Below are positions 45,301-57,300 of a stretch of 64,000 nt of DNA, one piece after another. Source of the DNA: Gorsachius magnificus (lineage: Eukaryota; Chordata; Aves; Pelecaniformes; Ardeidae); contig CM067091.1 of the NCBI GenBank assembly GCA_034008185.1, positions 6,737,799-6,801,798 on the forward strand, given 5' to 3'. Made by a program: the position numbers and the translations under genes. Under the pieces are notes generated by a model that ran no database searches, was not told where the DNA came from, and saw nothing but the letters and a program-made list of their open reading frames with translations. Every line of letters begins with the position of its first letter. The stretch's first letter is position 1.

Positions 45301-48300
45301 GCTTCTTTGGCTAATATACAAGGCTTCAAGTTGCAAATTGATGTTTCTTACAGCTGAGCAAATTATTTTTCTATTAAATGCAATATTTAAAATGATTTGG
45401 AGAAGCAAAACAAACTACTGGCAAGAATTTTAATGGAGCTGCTTTCCATATTCTGCTAATCAGCTTTTATCGGGGCCAGGAAATCGGTAATATTTTTTAA
45501 AAATGTTTCTATTTTGTAGAAGTAGGGAACAGAGAGGAGCGGGGAGGGTGTTTGTTGTAATCTCTGGCGTGTCTAATGCACAAAAATGTTTGCAGGTGCC
45601 TGTTGCGCTTGTGCCCCAGGGTCTTTGAGTGTCCAAAGTGCAGCTAAAGGGGGGGTTTAGCTCCCCTTTGCCTGGACTAGAAGAGTTTTTCCCACTGCTG
45701 AGACTGAAAGCCCGGGGTGTTTGGGCTTGGCTGGGGTTGGCCATCGAGCTGATGGGGTGCTCCATGTGGTGGGGGTCTCCATCGGTGGGAGATGCTGGGA
45801 TGCTGTGGCGCAGGACCTGCTCTGCCTCTTGGTTTTCTCACTGAGCTGGATTCCTCTGTGCTGCATCCCCCTGTGTGAGCCCCAGACCCCTGTGTAGCAT
45901 CATCCCCCCCAGATCCCGGGCCCTCTGCAGACAGAAATGGGGTTTCCAATCCCTTACCCATTAACCTCAACCGGGAGCCTGCAGTATGGTATGTATGAGA
46001 TCTTGCTGGGTAAGTATATCTAATTTTAGATGAATTGCAATATGTGTTCCCTATCCCCCGTGTCTGCTGGTGCCCGGAGGAAAGCGGCTCCTGGCATTTC
46101 CTTCCCAGGGCACGTTCCTGTAGGAGCATGCCAAGAAAATCACCTTTAAATAGCAGCCGGGATCTGGGTGGTGGGAGGCTGTCTCGGCTCTGCGGGGGCA
46201 CTGGGAAGGGATGGCATCTCTGGCATCTGCTGGAGCAGGGTCCTGCATCCCAGCAAACCCTGACTCCCCCGGCTTTCTGCCCTCCCTGGGGGATGATGCT
46301 GGTTGCTGCTGGTGTTATGGGACTTTGCCAAATCTCCTGCGTGCCTCAGTTTCCCTACTTGCGGCAGAGGCATTAACCATTCATCCTGTGTAAAGAACTT
46401 GATCCTTTGGTGCAGTAAGGGAGGTCTTGGGTGATAATCGGGGGCTGTGCGACTTTGTGTAACAGCCTTCAGCTCTGTCCCTGCTCCTGGGAATTAGTGA
46501 AAACTGCTGATTTGGGAGATGCTCACCCCTCCTGCATCTCAGTGTGTTCAGGGTGATGATGGGTCAGAGCCCTGTTTTGCTGCGTGGGGTATTTGCATGC
46601 AGCCGGGGTGATGCATGGTGTGTCCTGCGGGTACCTGAGTCCCAATTGCCTGCTGGTAATTACCTGGGATGGGGGGCGGGAGCTGTGGGGAAAAGGCCAG
46701 GGATGAAAAATTAATCCTGACTCCAAAAGGGTCACCTGTGTTACCTTTCCCAGCTGGTGCCTGTGCTGTGTGGCATGGGGTGCCTGGGGGCTTTTGCTCT
46801 CAAGATGCTGCACCCCAGAGATGGCTGTGGGGCTAATCCAGTCCTGCCTAAGCCAAGATGGGACAAAACAGGTTTTTTCCCCATTGATTGCTTTGCTTTG
46901 TCCTGGACTGGGGGTCCTGGATGCCCACCCCAAATTTCATAGCTATGGGGAGCCCATGCTTGCTAAAGTTTGGGTATAAATCCTTTTTCATAAAGCCTTT
47001 ATGCTTTTAGGTATGGTATTTTTGTAGCATCCCCATCTGATGATGCCCCGAAGGGTCTGGGCTGTGTTGTTACCCCCCTTGGGGTACAGGAGCATGCGAT
47101 CCCATCATGATCCCATGATGGATGGTGCCAGGCTGCCCTTTAGCACGGGAGCCCTTTCAAGGCTGCTTGATGAAAGAAAAGAGAAGCCCGTGGAGCATGT
47201 CCCATGGTGCAGGAGGTTAAACAGAAAAGGTTTAAGTGTGTAATTAACTTTGAAGCGAGAGGAGCATAGACTCGGCGGATGAAAGAGCGTCGGGCGGGCT
47301 GGTGGGCAGGCGGCCACGTTCCTCGGTGGCCACGGAGATTTAATTAAACGCCATCCATTGTACTTGGTTGTTTGGTCTTTCTTTTCCTCCCTCTGCTTTG
47401 CAAATCCTTCATTCCTCCTCTCCCCCCTCCCTGGTTTTCTTCCTCTTCATCCCCAGGGAGGGGGATGCTGGGCAGCACTGGGACCTGTCTCCCTGGTGAA
47501 TCCCTTCAGCCACTTTTTTTCTTTTTAAAAAAAAAAATAAAAAAATTGGTCCATCTGGTGTTTAACCCCCACGTTAGTCCTTGCCCCTCTGTTCCCTTCT
47601 GCCTGGACACGCTGTGGTGCTGCAGTGGTACCCAGGGCGGATGCGGAGCAGCACTGGTACCTGTCCCCCTGGCAAATCCCTCAAGCCACCTTTTTTTTTT
47701 CTTTAAAATTTTGGTTCTTCTGGTGTTTAACCCCCATGTTAGCACTTGTCCCTCTTTCCCCCCCTGCCTGGGCATGCTGTGGTGCTGCGGGGGCTTCATG
47801 CTGGGTTGCCCTGCAGGGTGTTCAGTGGGGTCTGTCCATGGCATGGGTGCCTGTGGTGGACTGGGGCAGGCTCTGGGTTTGGAGGGGTTTAGGTGACTTT
47901 GGGGTGTTCAGGCATCCTCTCGGGTGCATCCCGCCCCTGGGGAGCAGACTGTCATGCCCTCAGCAATATTTTTAGCTGCTCTTGCATTTGAATCGCACCT
48001 CCCACGCTCGCTGCCTTCATCCCACCGCCCGGGGCTGCTCTTACCCTGGCCTCGAGCCAGCGCAGGGCCTGGGAATTGGGGACACCTTGTTTCTGCCTGG
48101 TGATTTTTAGGGAGCATCTGGACCCGGAGCAGTCCCAGCCAGCTCCCACAAACCATGTCCTGCTGCTGTTAGCCCTTAGGATGGGTATAACCATCCCTGT
48201 TGCTGCAGCTGGGTTTTTTTGGGTTGCAGTCTCTCTGCCTTCCTTGCAAACAGGTTGATGAAACCTTAATTTTTTTGAAAGCTGCTCTGGATTTACCCCT

Positions 48301-51300
48301 TTTGACTTACTGTGGTTGTTGGGGGACCCACAGCTACCCCTTCTGGAGCTGGGATGTCAACATTTAATTGCTCAGATGTTAATTTTTATGCCCCCATTAA
48401 TTTTGAGATGGGGAGGGAGAAAGGGCTGGAGGTCAAGCTTCTCCCCAGCCCTGCCCTTGGATGGCGAGAGGTGGTGCCAAAAGCATCCCATAGCTCATGA
48501 AAACTAAGGCAAACCCCTTTTTATTTTTTTTCCTGTATATACAAATCATAGACAGATTTGTTGGTGAGATGGAGCGGCTGGTCGAGCTGCCTTCATTTCA
48601 CGACATGGATGGGAGGGAAGGCTCGTGCTGGGAAAAGCCATAACAATAAACCTGTCCAAGGAGGGAGATGGATCGGCTTGGCCAGCTGTGCCTCCGCCAG
48701 CAAAACATCTACTCCATGTAATTGCATTTTAAGCTTCTGGAGCCTGGGCATTGTCTTGCAGGTGGCTGAGGATCCAGCCTTGGGCTGATGGAGCAGTGGG
48801 GAAACTGAGGCACGGGACCAGTTGGTGCCAGTGGCTGCGCTGGGAATGGCAGCGGGGTGTGGGTGGTAGAGGTGCAGCCCAGGAGGAGGAGGAGGTCATG
48901 TCTCCCTGACGTTAGTGGCTGTGGATAGTTTATTGGGGGCAAAGAAATTGGTTTTCCCTGGGAAATGGGGGCTCTGCCAGCCTGGAACGCTGTTTGTTTC
49001 TGCTCTGATTTCTCAGACCCAAAAAACCCCCACAATTAGGAACAAATCTCTCCCTCCCAGAATATCCCATTTCAGCAGATCTTGGAAAGAAACACTTAGG
49101 CGCTTTTTTTTTTAAAAATCACTTGGCACTTAGTTTCTGTCACTGTTTTATTTTGAAAAAAAACTTTTTTTTTCTTTCCTTCCTGGAAAATTTTGACAGA
49201 TTTGTGCTTTTTCTCCCATTAGAAAGTGCAGCCAAGTTTCAGATTCTTTTCAAATCTAGCGTGTCTCGTGGCGAGAGCTGAAGGAGCTGAGGACTGGGGT
49301 CTGCGGTGCGGGGGCACATCCGCACGTGGGCTGGGCAGACACTCCATTTTGGGAAGGATTTTAAGAAAACTGTGAGGTCTTGGTGCCTCCAGGCATATGA
49401 ATTTTTTTTTAAAAGAAGTTTCTTGTGGTTCTGGGAGGAAAAAAAAACCAACCCAAACCTAGGTGATGGAGCTGGAGTGCACCCTGGTGCTTTAAAAAAA
49501 TAAGTGTAACGGGGGGAAGAAGTCCCAAATCCGTTTATAGATGTGAAAGTGTCGGGAATTATAATTTTCTGGGCATCTTACGGGCTTTTTTCCAGTGTTT
49601 GGACTTCTGTTTGCACAAGCGATGCATCTGAGCATCCCCTGGCACAGGGAAGTGCAACCCATGCCGGCAGCAGCGAGGCCATTAACTGGCAAATCCCCAG
49701 GTGGTGGTGGGAATTACTGATGTAATTTGGGGATAAAATAGGAAAAAAAATCAGAAGAAATAATCCTCCGGCCAGGCTCTGCTTTTATGCTGGCCCATTA
49801 GGGGATATTTGCCTTTGTTTGTTCTGCTTGCTCAGGGCTTTCTTAACATGCCTGCCCTCGGCAGCTCGTATTAATTAGCACTGGTGCCCTGGTCCGCATG
49901 TAATCTGTGGGTTTAAGGGGACAATAGGTCAGTGTTAACGAACCGGCCCCTGAGCGGCCCCATGGGCAAAGCCAGCCCCAGAGCTCGGGGTTTGGCTGGA
50001 TGTGGGATGGGGGGCTGGCCGGCGTCTTGGTGTGCCGTCTCCGTGTCACCTCGCTACGCACGGGGACAAGCGGCCTCTTGGTGTTCATTCTGCTTCTCCG
50101 TGCTCAGCCGAGCATCTTGCAGACCGGGGAGGTGGTGCAGGGCTTTCACCTTTGCTCTTTGCAAAGGATAAAAAACCAACCCCAACCCCCCAAAAGAGAA
50201 ATAAAAGGGCTCAGCAGTGCCAGCCCGCAGCTGGGGGTTCGGGGATGCATTTGTAGGGGTGCGATTGCTGCAGGTTGTTGGAGGTCCCGGCTGAGACCTG
50301 CTGCTGTTGTGTCAGACAATGGACAGACACCCACGAGCTCAAGGTCAAAACACGTGTGAGCAGGCAGAGGGCTGAGGTCAAAGCAGGATTCTTTTGCAGG
50401 AGCCCTTGGGATCTTGCAAATCCTTGTGCGAATGCTGTGGTTGAGTGCCTGTTTCTTGGGAGAACCCCCCCAGTTTGGTGACCGGCCCCCGGGAAGGAAA
50501 GCTGGGAGCTGCGTCCTGCTCCTGTGGCTGAGACCTCCCTGGGAGCTGAGGCCTGCCAGCTCGTTTCACTGGTGGGGGAGCTGAATGGGAGAGATGGGGG
50601 ATTAGCAGCAGGCAGGACCACGTCCTTGAGCACAGGTGCACGTGGGGGGATGCCTGGGGTCCCCCTGCATTTCAGGGGGGGAGTGCACCATCCGGCAGGG
50701 TTTTGGGGAGGGACCAGCTGTTCTGCGGGGGCTGATGGGTCGCTCTCTCCACAGCTGGCTGCACCTTCGAGGAGGACGGCGACCCGAACCAGTGCGAGTA
50801 CAGCCAGGGCGAGGACGATGACTTTGGGTGGGAGCTGGTCCACAGCTATATGATGCCGCACCTGACGGCTGACCTGCCTCACGGTGAGTCCTGGTCCCCA
50901 GCGGGGCCACGCTCGTCCCCTTGTGTCCCCGGGGACCTCTGCTCCAAACCCACCCCTTGATCCCATTGAGCCAAACCATGTGGCTTCTCCTGGTTTAATT
51001 CCCACAGTCTTTTAGGCTTGACCTGCCCTCAGTCGCGTGGGCAGGGTGCTGCTGTCCCTGCCAGCAAGGTGTGATGAGCTGTGTTGGTCCTCAGCGTGGT
51101 GGAGCAGGATGCTTTGTGGCCCTGGGGAGGGCATTGCTTGGGGACAGGGGATGTGGGACTGCTGGGGGAGGGAGGGTTTTAACAGCACAGCAGGGACAGG
51201 GACATCGGTGGCTCTGGGTACCTCTGAGCCCCGTGTTGCTGCCTTGGTGGGGTGTGACCCCATGCCACCCCCAACCCACCCTGGGGCTGGGGGAGCCTAC

Positions 51301-54300
51301 CAACAGTCCAGGCTTGTATTTTTGGGGTGGAAAGCCAAGATTTCCAGCTTTGCTCCCTCTGCACGTGACCTCTACCATTGCTGCATTTGCTGCCCACAGC
51401 CCCAGCCCTGGTTCCCGGGGGCTGTGTGTGGGACATCCCCCTGCCTGCAGCAGCGGGCTGGCAGCGGCTCGGTGGCTTTCCACGCTTCCCGCGGGTCTCG
51501 GTAGCATCTCCGGCGATGCCAAACTTCTCATCTGGCATCGAGCGTGGCATCTGTGGCTGCCGCCAGCTGGGATGCACCCAGATCCCGTTGTAAAGGGGCA
51601 CCTTCGGAGCTGCTCTCCCTGCCTGGGATCTGCAGCCACCGCCTGCTCTTTCCTCGCTGGTGTGTCGGCTCGTGCTGCTTTTGCAGGCTCATGAGAAATT
51701 CCCATCTCTGGGAGATGTGGAAAAGGGGAAAAAAATGTGTTTCTGGCTCTTGGAAGCATGGGGAAGGGCTCGTGGCTGGGAGTTGGAGGCACCTCTGAAG
51801 TCTCGGGAACTGTAAGGAAGAAAATGCAAATGGGTATTTTATTTTTTTTAATCTCATTGCTTTTAAACCAATTTTTGTTAGTTTCTGGGTCCAGCTCCTC
51901 TCTGATGGCCAGGCTGGGGGAGCAGAGCCAGCTGGGCAGCCATGGGGAGCTTCCCCTCTCCCAGGAGGATGGTGTGGGCACCATGGGTGGCATTCGGGGG
52001 CTTTGCTTGCTCCCAGCTCTGGCCCATGCCCCGCTGTGACCCCCTTGAGCTGTCCCTGTACCTGCTGCTTGAGATGCACCGTGCTCGAGATGCTCCTTGC
52101 TTTCGGGGCTGCTGGCTCCTGCCTGTTCCTGGTGCTCCGGCTCCTCCTGCCCAGCCTGGATCAGGTCCGGTGCAGAAAGACAGAAGAGCTGGTTTAGAGC
52201 TTGATAGTCAAAATGGCTTATTTTATTTTTATCCAAACATTAACTGCTTCATAGCAAACTCTTTACTGCTCCATCAATCTGCCTCCAGCTGTTTATCTCA
52301 TGCCTTGTTCGTGCTTAATTTGGCTTTTCCCTCTGCTAACCCTCCTCGTCCTTTACCTTCTCTTCCCATCTCCTTTTCCTTCCTTTCCCATCCCTGCTGG
52401 CATGTCCTGGGCGCTGGGTGAGGGCAAAACAGCCCTTAGCCTGGCTGTGGGACTGCTGACAGATCCCTGCTCTCCCTTGATGATTTTCCAAATAATTGCT
52501 TTAAATTGAACTATCTGAATTTGTGCGTGTCCTGGGGCGGTGGGGGTGGTTCCCAGGGCAGTGAGGCAGGAAGCAGAGCTGGGGACTGGGATGGCTCATG
52601 ATGGAGGATCTTAAACCTGTAATTAGCTGGGTTTTCTGCTTGATTTCCAGCTGTAATTTAAAATTGCCTGAGTTTTGAGCCTGGGGGCTTGCAAGGGGCT
52701 GAAGGGGTAAAGTGGAACAGGGCTGCGCTCTCTGCTCGAGGAAATAACTGTGGGTTAGCAAGAGATGGGGGCTTAAATGAAGGCAAAGTTTAAGAAATAA
52801 ACTCTAGAGTTCATGGGGAAGTGGACGCAACCATCCCAGGTTGGATGCTGTGAGGCTGAGCCGCGGGCATGGAGCATCGTGGGGTCGGGCCCCTGGGAAG
52901 AGCTCCTGTCCCTCATGCTGGTCCCTAAAGCCAGGGGCTACCTGACCACTTGCTCATGGTCTTGGGGCACCCAGAGGGTGCAGAGACCCTGTTTTTGTGT
53001 AGTTTCACCCCGGTATGCATGGGGAGCTTTGCATGAGGCTCCTGCACCTTATTGCCCCCCTTGTTTCCCCCCCCCTCCCCAGCTCGGTGGATGCAGAGTA
53101 TTTCACAGCACCGGGTCCTCTCCAGGGAGCACTTTCCAGAGGAGTCTCGTGGTCTTAGATTAAAATGAGTTTTTATTGGAGATCAGCCAGTTTCAAGGAG
53201 CATAGGATTTATTGGAGCAAATGCTGGCTGCTGGCCACCCGCCTCCACCTTTGCATCCCTCTTTCTTCTTCTTTTCTTTTTCAGTTTGGGTTTTTTTCCC
53301 CTCTCTTGCCATCCTGACTCGTCTCCCTCTTTCCCCTAAAGATGATGAATGGGTTTCTCCCATGGATGGGTGTCTCCCACATTGCAATCGTGATTTTTTT
53401 TTTTTTTCCCCTGCGTCCCCCAGCTCTTTATTACTGTTTTTTAAAAGAGCAGCAGTGGGGAGCCAGGTAAGGCAGGTGTGAGGATGCACCCTTGCTGGGG
53501 CTGCACCAAAATAATCCTCCCTGGATGCTTCGGGTGTGCTTTTCTCCTGCTCTCCCCCAAACATTGCCTCGGTGTGCCAGGCTGGTCCACACTTGCCTTC
53601 AGGCTCTGCAGTATCTAATCTCTTAAAAACCCCGCTGGTTTGAAGCTGGGGAGAGGAGGGACAGTGTGTGCCTTGCCCTGCAGCACCTGGCATTGCTGGG
53701 CACCCACAGGGCTTGCAGGATTTGGCTGGATCCCAAAGCCCTTTGAGGAGAGGGGGACTGGGCGGTGGGGTGGTCCAGCAGGCAGCCATGGGACAGGGGA
53801 GTGAAATCAGGCTGAATTCTTGAGCTCCTTGGGGTGAAACACAAGTTGAGGTTACTTAATGAACATCAAAATAAAACAGGGTGTTTGGGTTAAACCCTTG
53901 TATGAATTTGGATGGGACAGGTCCGGGGTGGAGCATGGGGCAGAGCTGAGGTTGGGTCCCTGTCCTTACCCCTGCAGAGATGCGGGGTGTCCCTTCGAGG
54001 ACAAGGATGCTCTGCGGAGCTCCAGGGTCTCCCTGGGAGGAGTGCAGGCCCCCCTTTGTGTCACTGTTGAATTTGTCTGTGGAAATTCGATGGAGATGGG
54101 TTGGGAGAAATTGTGGCAAAACCTCCCTGTGGAGGCTGCCTGCCTTCCTGCCCCTCTGCAGCCCTGTCCTGGGGGCCAGAGCACCTGGGCTCCTCCTCTC
54201 TGCGCAGCTGTGCTCAAAAATCCCCAAACACCCTATTTGTGGGTGGGTTTTATTTCCGAATAGCTTTTATTTTTTTCCCCTAGGTTTTCCTTCCAAACTC

Positions 54301-57300
54301 AGTGATGTTAGAAAACCCTCCGTGAATCGGAGTTTCTCTTTCCTGCGTGGCTCTTCCCTCTTGTCCGTGCACAGAGCTGCTGTCGGGCTCCCCATGCAGC
54401 TGCATCGCGATGGCACAGCCGTGTTGGGGGGGGTGACCGAGCCATTGTCCCCACCCTGATGTCCCTCCATCCCCTCTGAGGAGTTGCTCCTTCAGCTGAT
54501 AGCTCTGGCATCGCTTCCCGACACGCTCCTGCTGCGTATCCGTAAAAACCTTGAGAAATTAACCTTGATTTTTGGCTCCCGGGGGAATTGCTCCGGTCTG
54601 TCCAAGGACCCCCTGTGGTGGTGGCAGATCAGCCCTTGGTGCTGGGGCTCCCCTGGGAGATGCTCGTCCTGGGGCTCGGTGCAGAAGCAGGGAGTGGGTA
54701 CCCAATTCCCGTGTCGGCTCCGCTGTGTTGAGAGGAAAAAACAGCGCACGAGGAGGCACCGTCGGGCTTCGTCTCCCAACGCGATTTCCTGGAGGCAGAC
54801 GCTGCAGTGCTCTGACCTGGTCCCCTGGCACCTCTGGGCTGGCAGTGGTGCCCTCGGCCTGTCATCCTGCCTGCCTTTTGCTGCCTTTTAATAGCTCCTG
54901 GATATTTTTTTTATTATTTTTATCTCTTGGTGGTTTTGTAGGAGGAAAAACTCAGTGAGACAGGGAAGCAGGGGGGAGCGTGTTCTTCCCTTCTCTTCTT
55001 GCTGGGCTGTTTTGGGTTTTTCCCGGAGGGATGCAGGCAGGACCCTCGGGATGGGCAGCATGGGGGGGAGAGCTGCTCCTTCCCTGCGGGTGAGCCGGGC
55101 TTCAGCCCAAAGCTGTGGAGAAAATCTTTGGGAAGCTCATTGCTCTCAGATTCCCAGCCAAGGTTATTGGAGGCGCTGAGTTATCCTCAAAGACCCGATT
55201 TGAATCCCAAGGAAGGGCTGATGATCCCATGAGTGGGAAAACACAGCTGGAGACCCCACATGAGGACTTTGCTGGGATGCGGTTTTCTGTGCACAGCCCC
55301 TCCAGGCTGATTTTGCAGCTTAAACTTCATCGTCGACTTTTGCCTAACAAATTGATGGTTTTCCCATCAGGAAACACTGCTGGAAACTTGTTTCTCTTTT
55401 TATTTGTTTGATTGAAATGTTATTTAGCAATTTTGAGTCTTGGTTTTTTTTTTCTCCACCTGGAAACTAAATTAAATTATATTGCTGCAGCCGAGCTGGG
55501 GGGGGACAGAGGGGCTGATTTGTTATTTGCCGTGACGAAGTGGGGGTGACAGCTCGCCTGGACTGGCATCTTGATTCAAACTGACCTTAAATTGAGGATC
55601 AGAGGAAGGATTTAATGAGTGAAGCACGGTATTGATGTGCGCCTGAATCCTGTCCTTTAGTTTGAAGTCTCAACCAGGGGATGCCCCGGGGTGTTTTCTG
55701 CGCTTCCCATTTCGTGAGAGGTTTGGAAATTATTTTCCCCATTGTGAGTTTTGGAGCAGATTGTCACTGTAATGCCAACAATATGGACAGGGCTCCAAAA
55801 TACCTCCGGCCATGCTGCTGAGCTGTGATAGAGCAGCAACCCTCCGGCTGCCCGGAGTGGTCCAGCCTGTCCCCCCCTTCCCAGCTCTGGGACACAGCAG
55901 GGCTGGGACAACACCTCCCCATCCCCCCCATCCTCTCCATCACTATCTCCGGTTTTGCTGGCAGGAATTTAAGATAAGCTTTAAAACCTGGAATTTGGCA
56001 GTTTGCATAGCTCTTGCTGCAGCTCTGCTCTTGCCCTGGCTTGGGCAAGCAGCCGGGTCCTGGTGGGGGCTCAGGGGGGGGACCCTGGCAGCAGTGCTGG
56101 ATTTACAGAGAGCAAGTGGAAAGGGTTTGGGGGCCCCCCCCGTCCTTGCTGTGTCACCCTGGGAGGGTCTGTGAGCTCCCTTGCCCCCCAGGAGCATCCC
56201 TCGGAGCATCCCAGCCAGATCAGGAGACCAGGGACCAGCAGGTTGGTGACCTGAGGCAGGACTGTGTCCCACAGGGTGGGTGGTGGCAGCATGTGTGCAG
56301 GCTGTCACCTCCTTGTCACCCTTTTGTCACCAGCTGGCTGTCCCGTTGCCTCCGTGAGCTGCCTGTGTGCCAGTGCTGCTGGTGGGAGCACCCAGGTGGG
56401 GCTGTGCTGCCATTTTATTGGAGTGCATTTAAAAAAAAAAAACACAAAACATCACAACTCACTGAAATCCAAAAACATCCCCTGCAAAAAAAGCCCAGGG
56501 CTTGCTGAGGGAGTTTGTAACCCCCGGCTGCCTCTGCAACCCGCTGCCTGCCCCAGGACCTTGGCTATGCTGGAGAATGGTCCAGTGCAGGATGCAGCAC
56601 CCCAACACAGGGACAAGAACCTCTGCTTCTCCTGCATTTAAAAAAAAAAAACCAAACCAACCCATACCCTGGATTTGAAGCTGAAGCTGGGACCAGTCAT
56701 TTATGGGGGAGGAGGATATAATTAGCACAAAAGCGAGCGGCGGGAGCCTGGTTTCTCGGGTGCAGCAGTGCTGGGAAGAAAATGAAGGGGTGAAAAATAA
56801 TAGTGCGTGGGGGAAGCCCTGCCAGATGAGCGATGCGCTGGTGGATTGCCACCCCTTTGAGTCTCTGGTCCCAGCTGACCTTAATGGATATTCTCTGTAT
56901 CTGAAAATAACTCATCAGTGGTTTAATTTTAGTCTTGGACTCTTTTATTTTGCTCCTCTGGCTTTTTGTTGTGAAAGGGAGGGGAGGAAGAAGGGTCTAC
57001 ATTCGTTAAGGAGAGCTCGGAAGATGGAAAGGTTGGAGGTGGCTTTTGGAAGATGTCCCCTGGCGCGGGGCAGCCTTTGCTCTCGACGTTGCTGTCGCCC
57101 GGGCTGTTGTTGTTAGTGCAGAAATAATTTTGCCGGAGGGAAAAGAGGGGGGGAAAAAAAATAAAGAGAAGGAATATGGATGTAGTGCCTTCCACTCTGT
57201 CTGTGAAGTGCAACTGTGTTGACTAAGAAAATAAATTGTTGTCATTTTATTTCACCCTGAATATCTGCCCCAAGGGGCCAGGAGCGCCAGGTGGCGGCAT

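Larger units (their letters stand above)
33367..50754 (+). other. PTPRU: PTPRU intron 1
   Basis: A 17.4-kb intron with a GTAAGA donor and a CTCTCCACAG acceptor. No additional exon is recognised. It contains several MIR-like SINE fragments, A19 (35324-35342), C19 (41818-41836), a 170-base tandem duplication (47455-47800), and AT-rich motif-dense patches at 37980-38100, 41290-41460 and 45255-45500. The open frames within it have no domain. Confidence 0.88.

Noticed and set aside
51091..52236. A 381-codon minus-strand open frame in PTPRU intron 2
   Set aside because: No domain, no start context or splice support, and composition like its surroundings.
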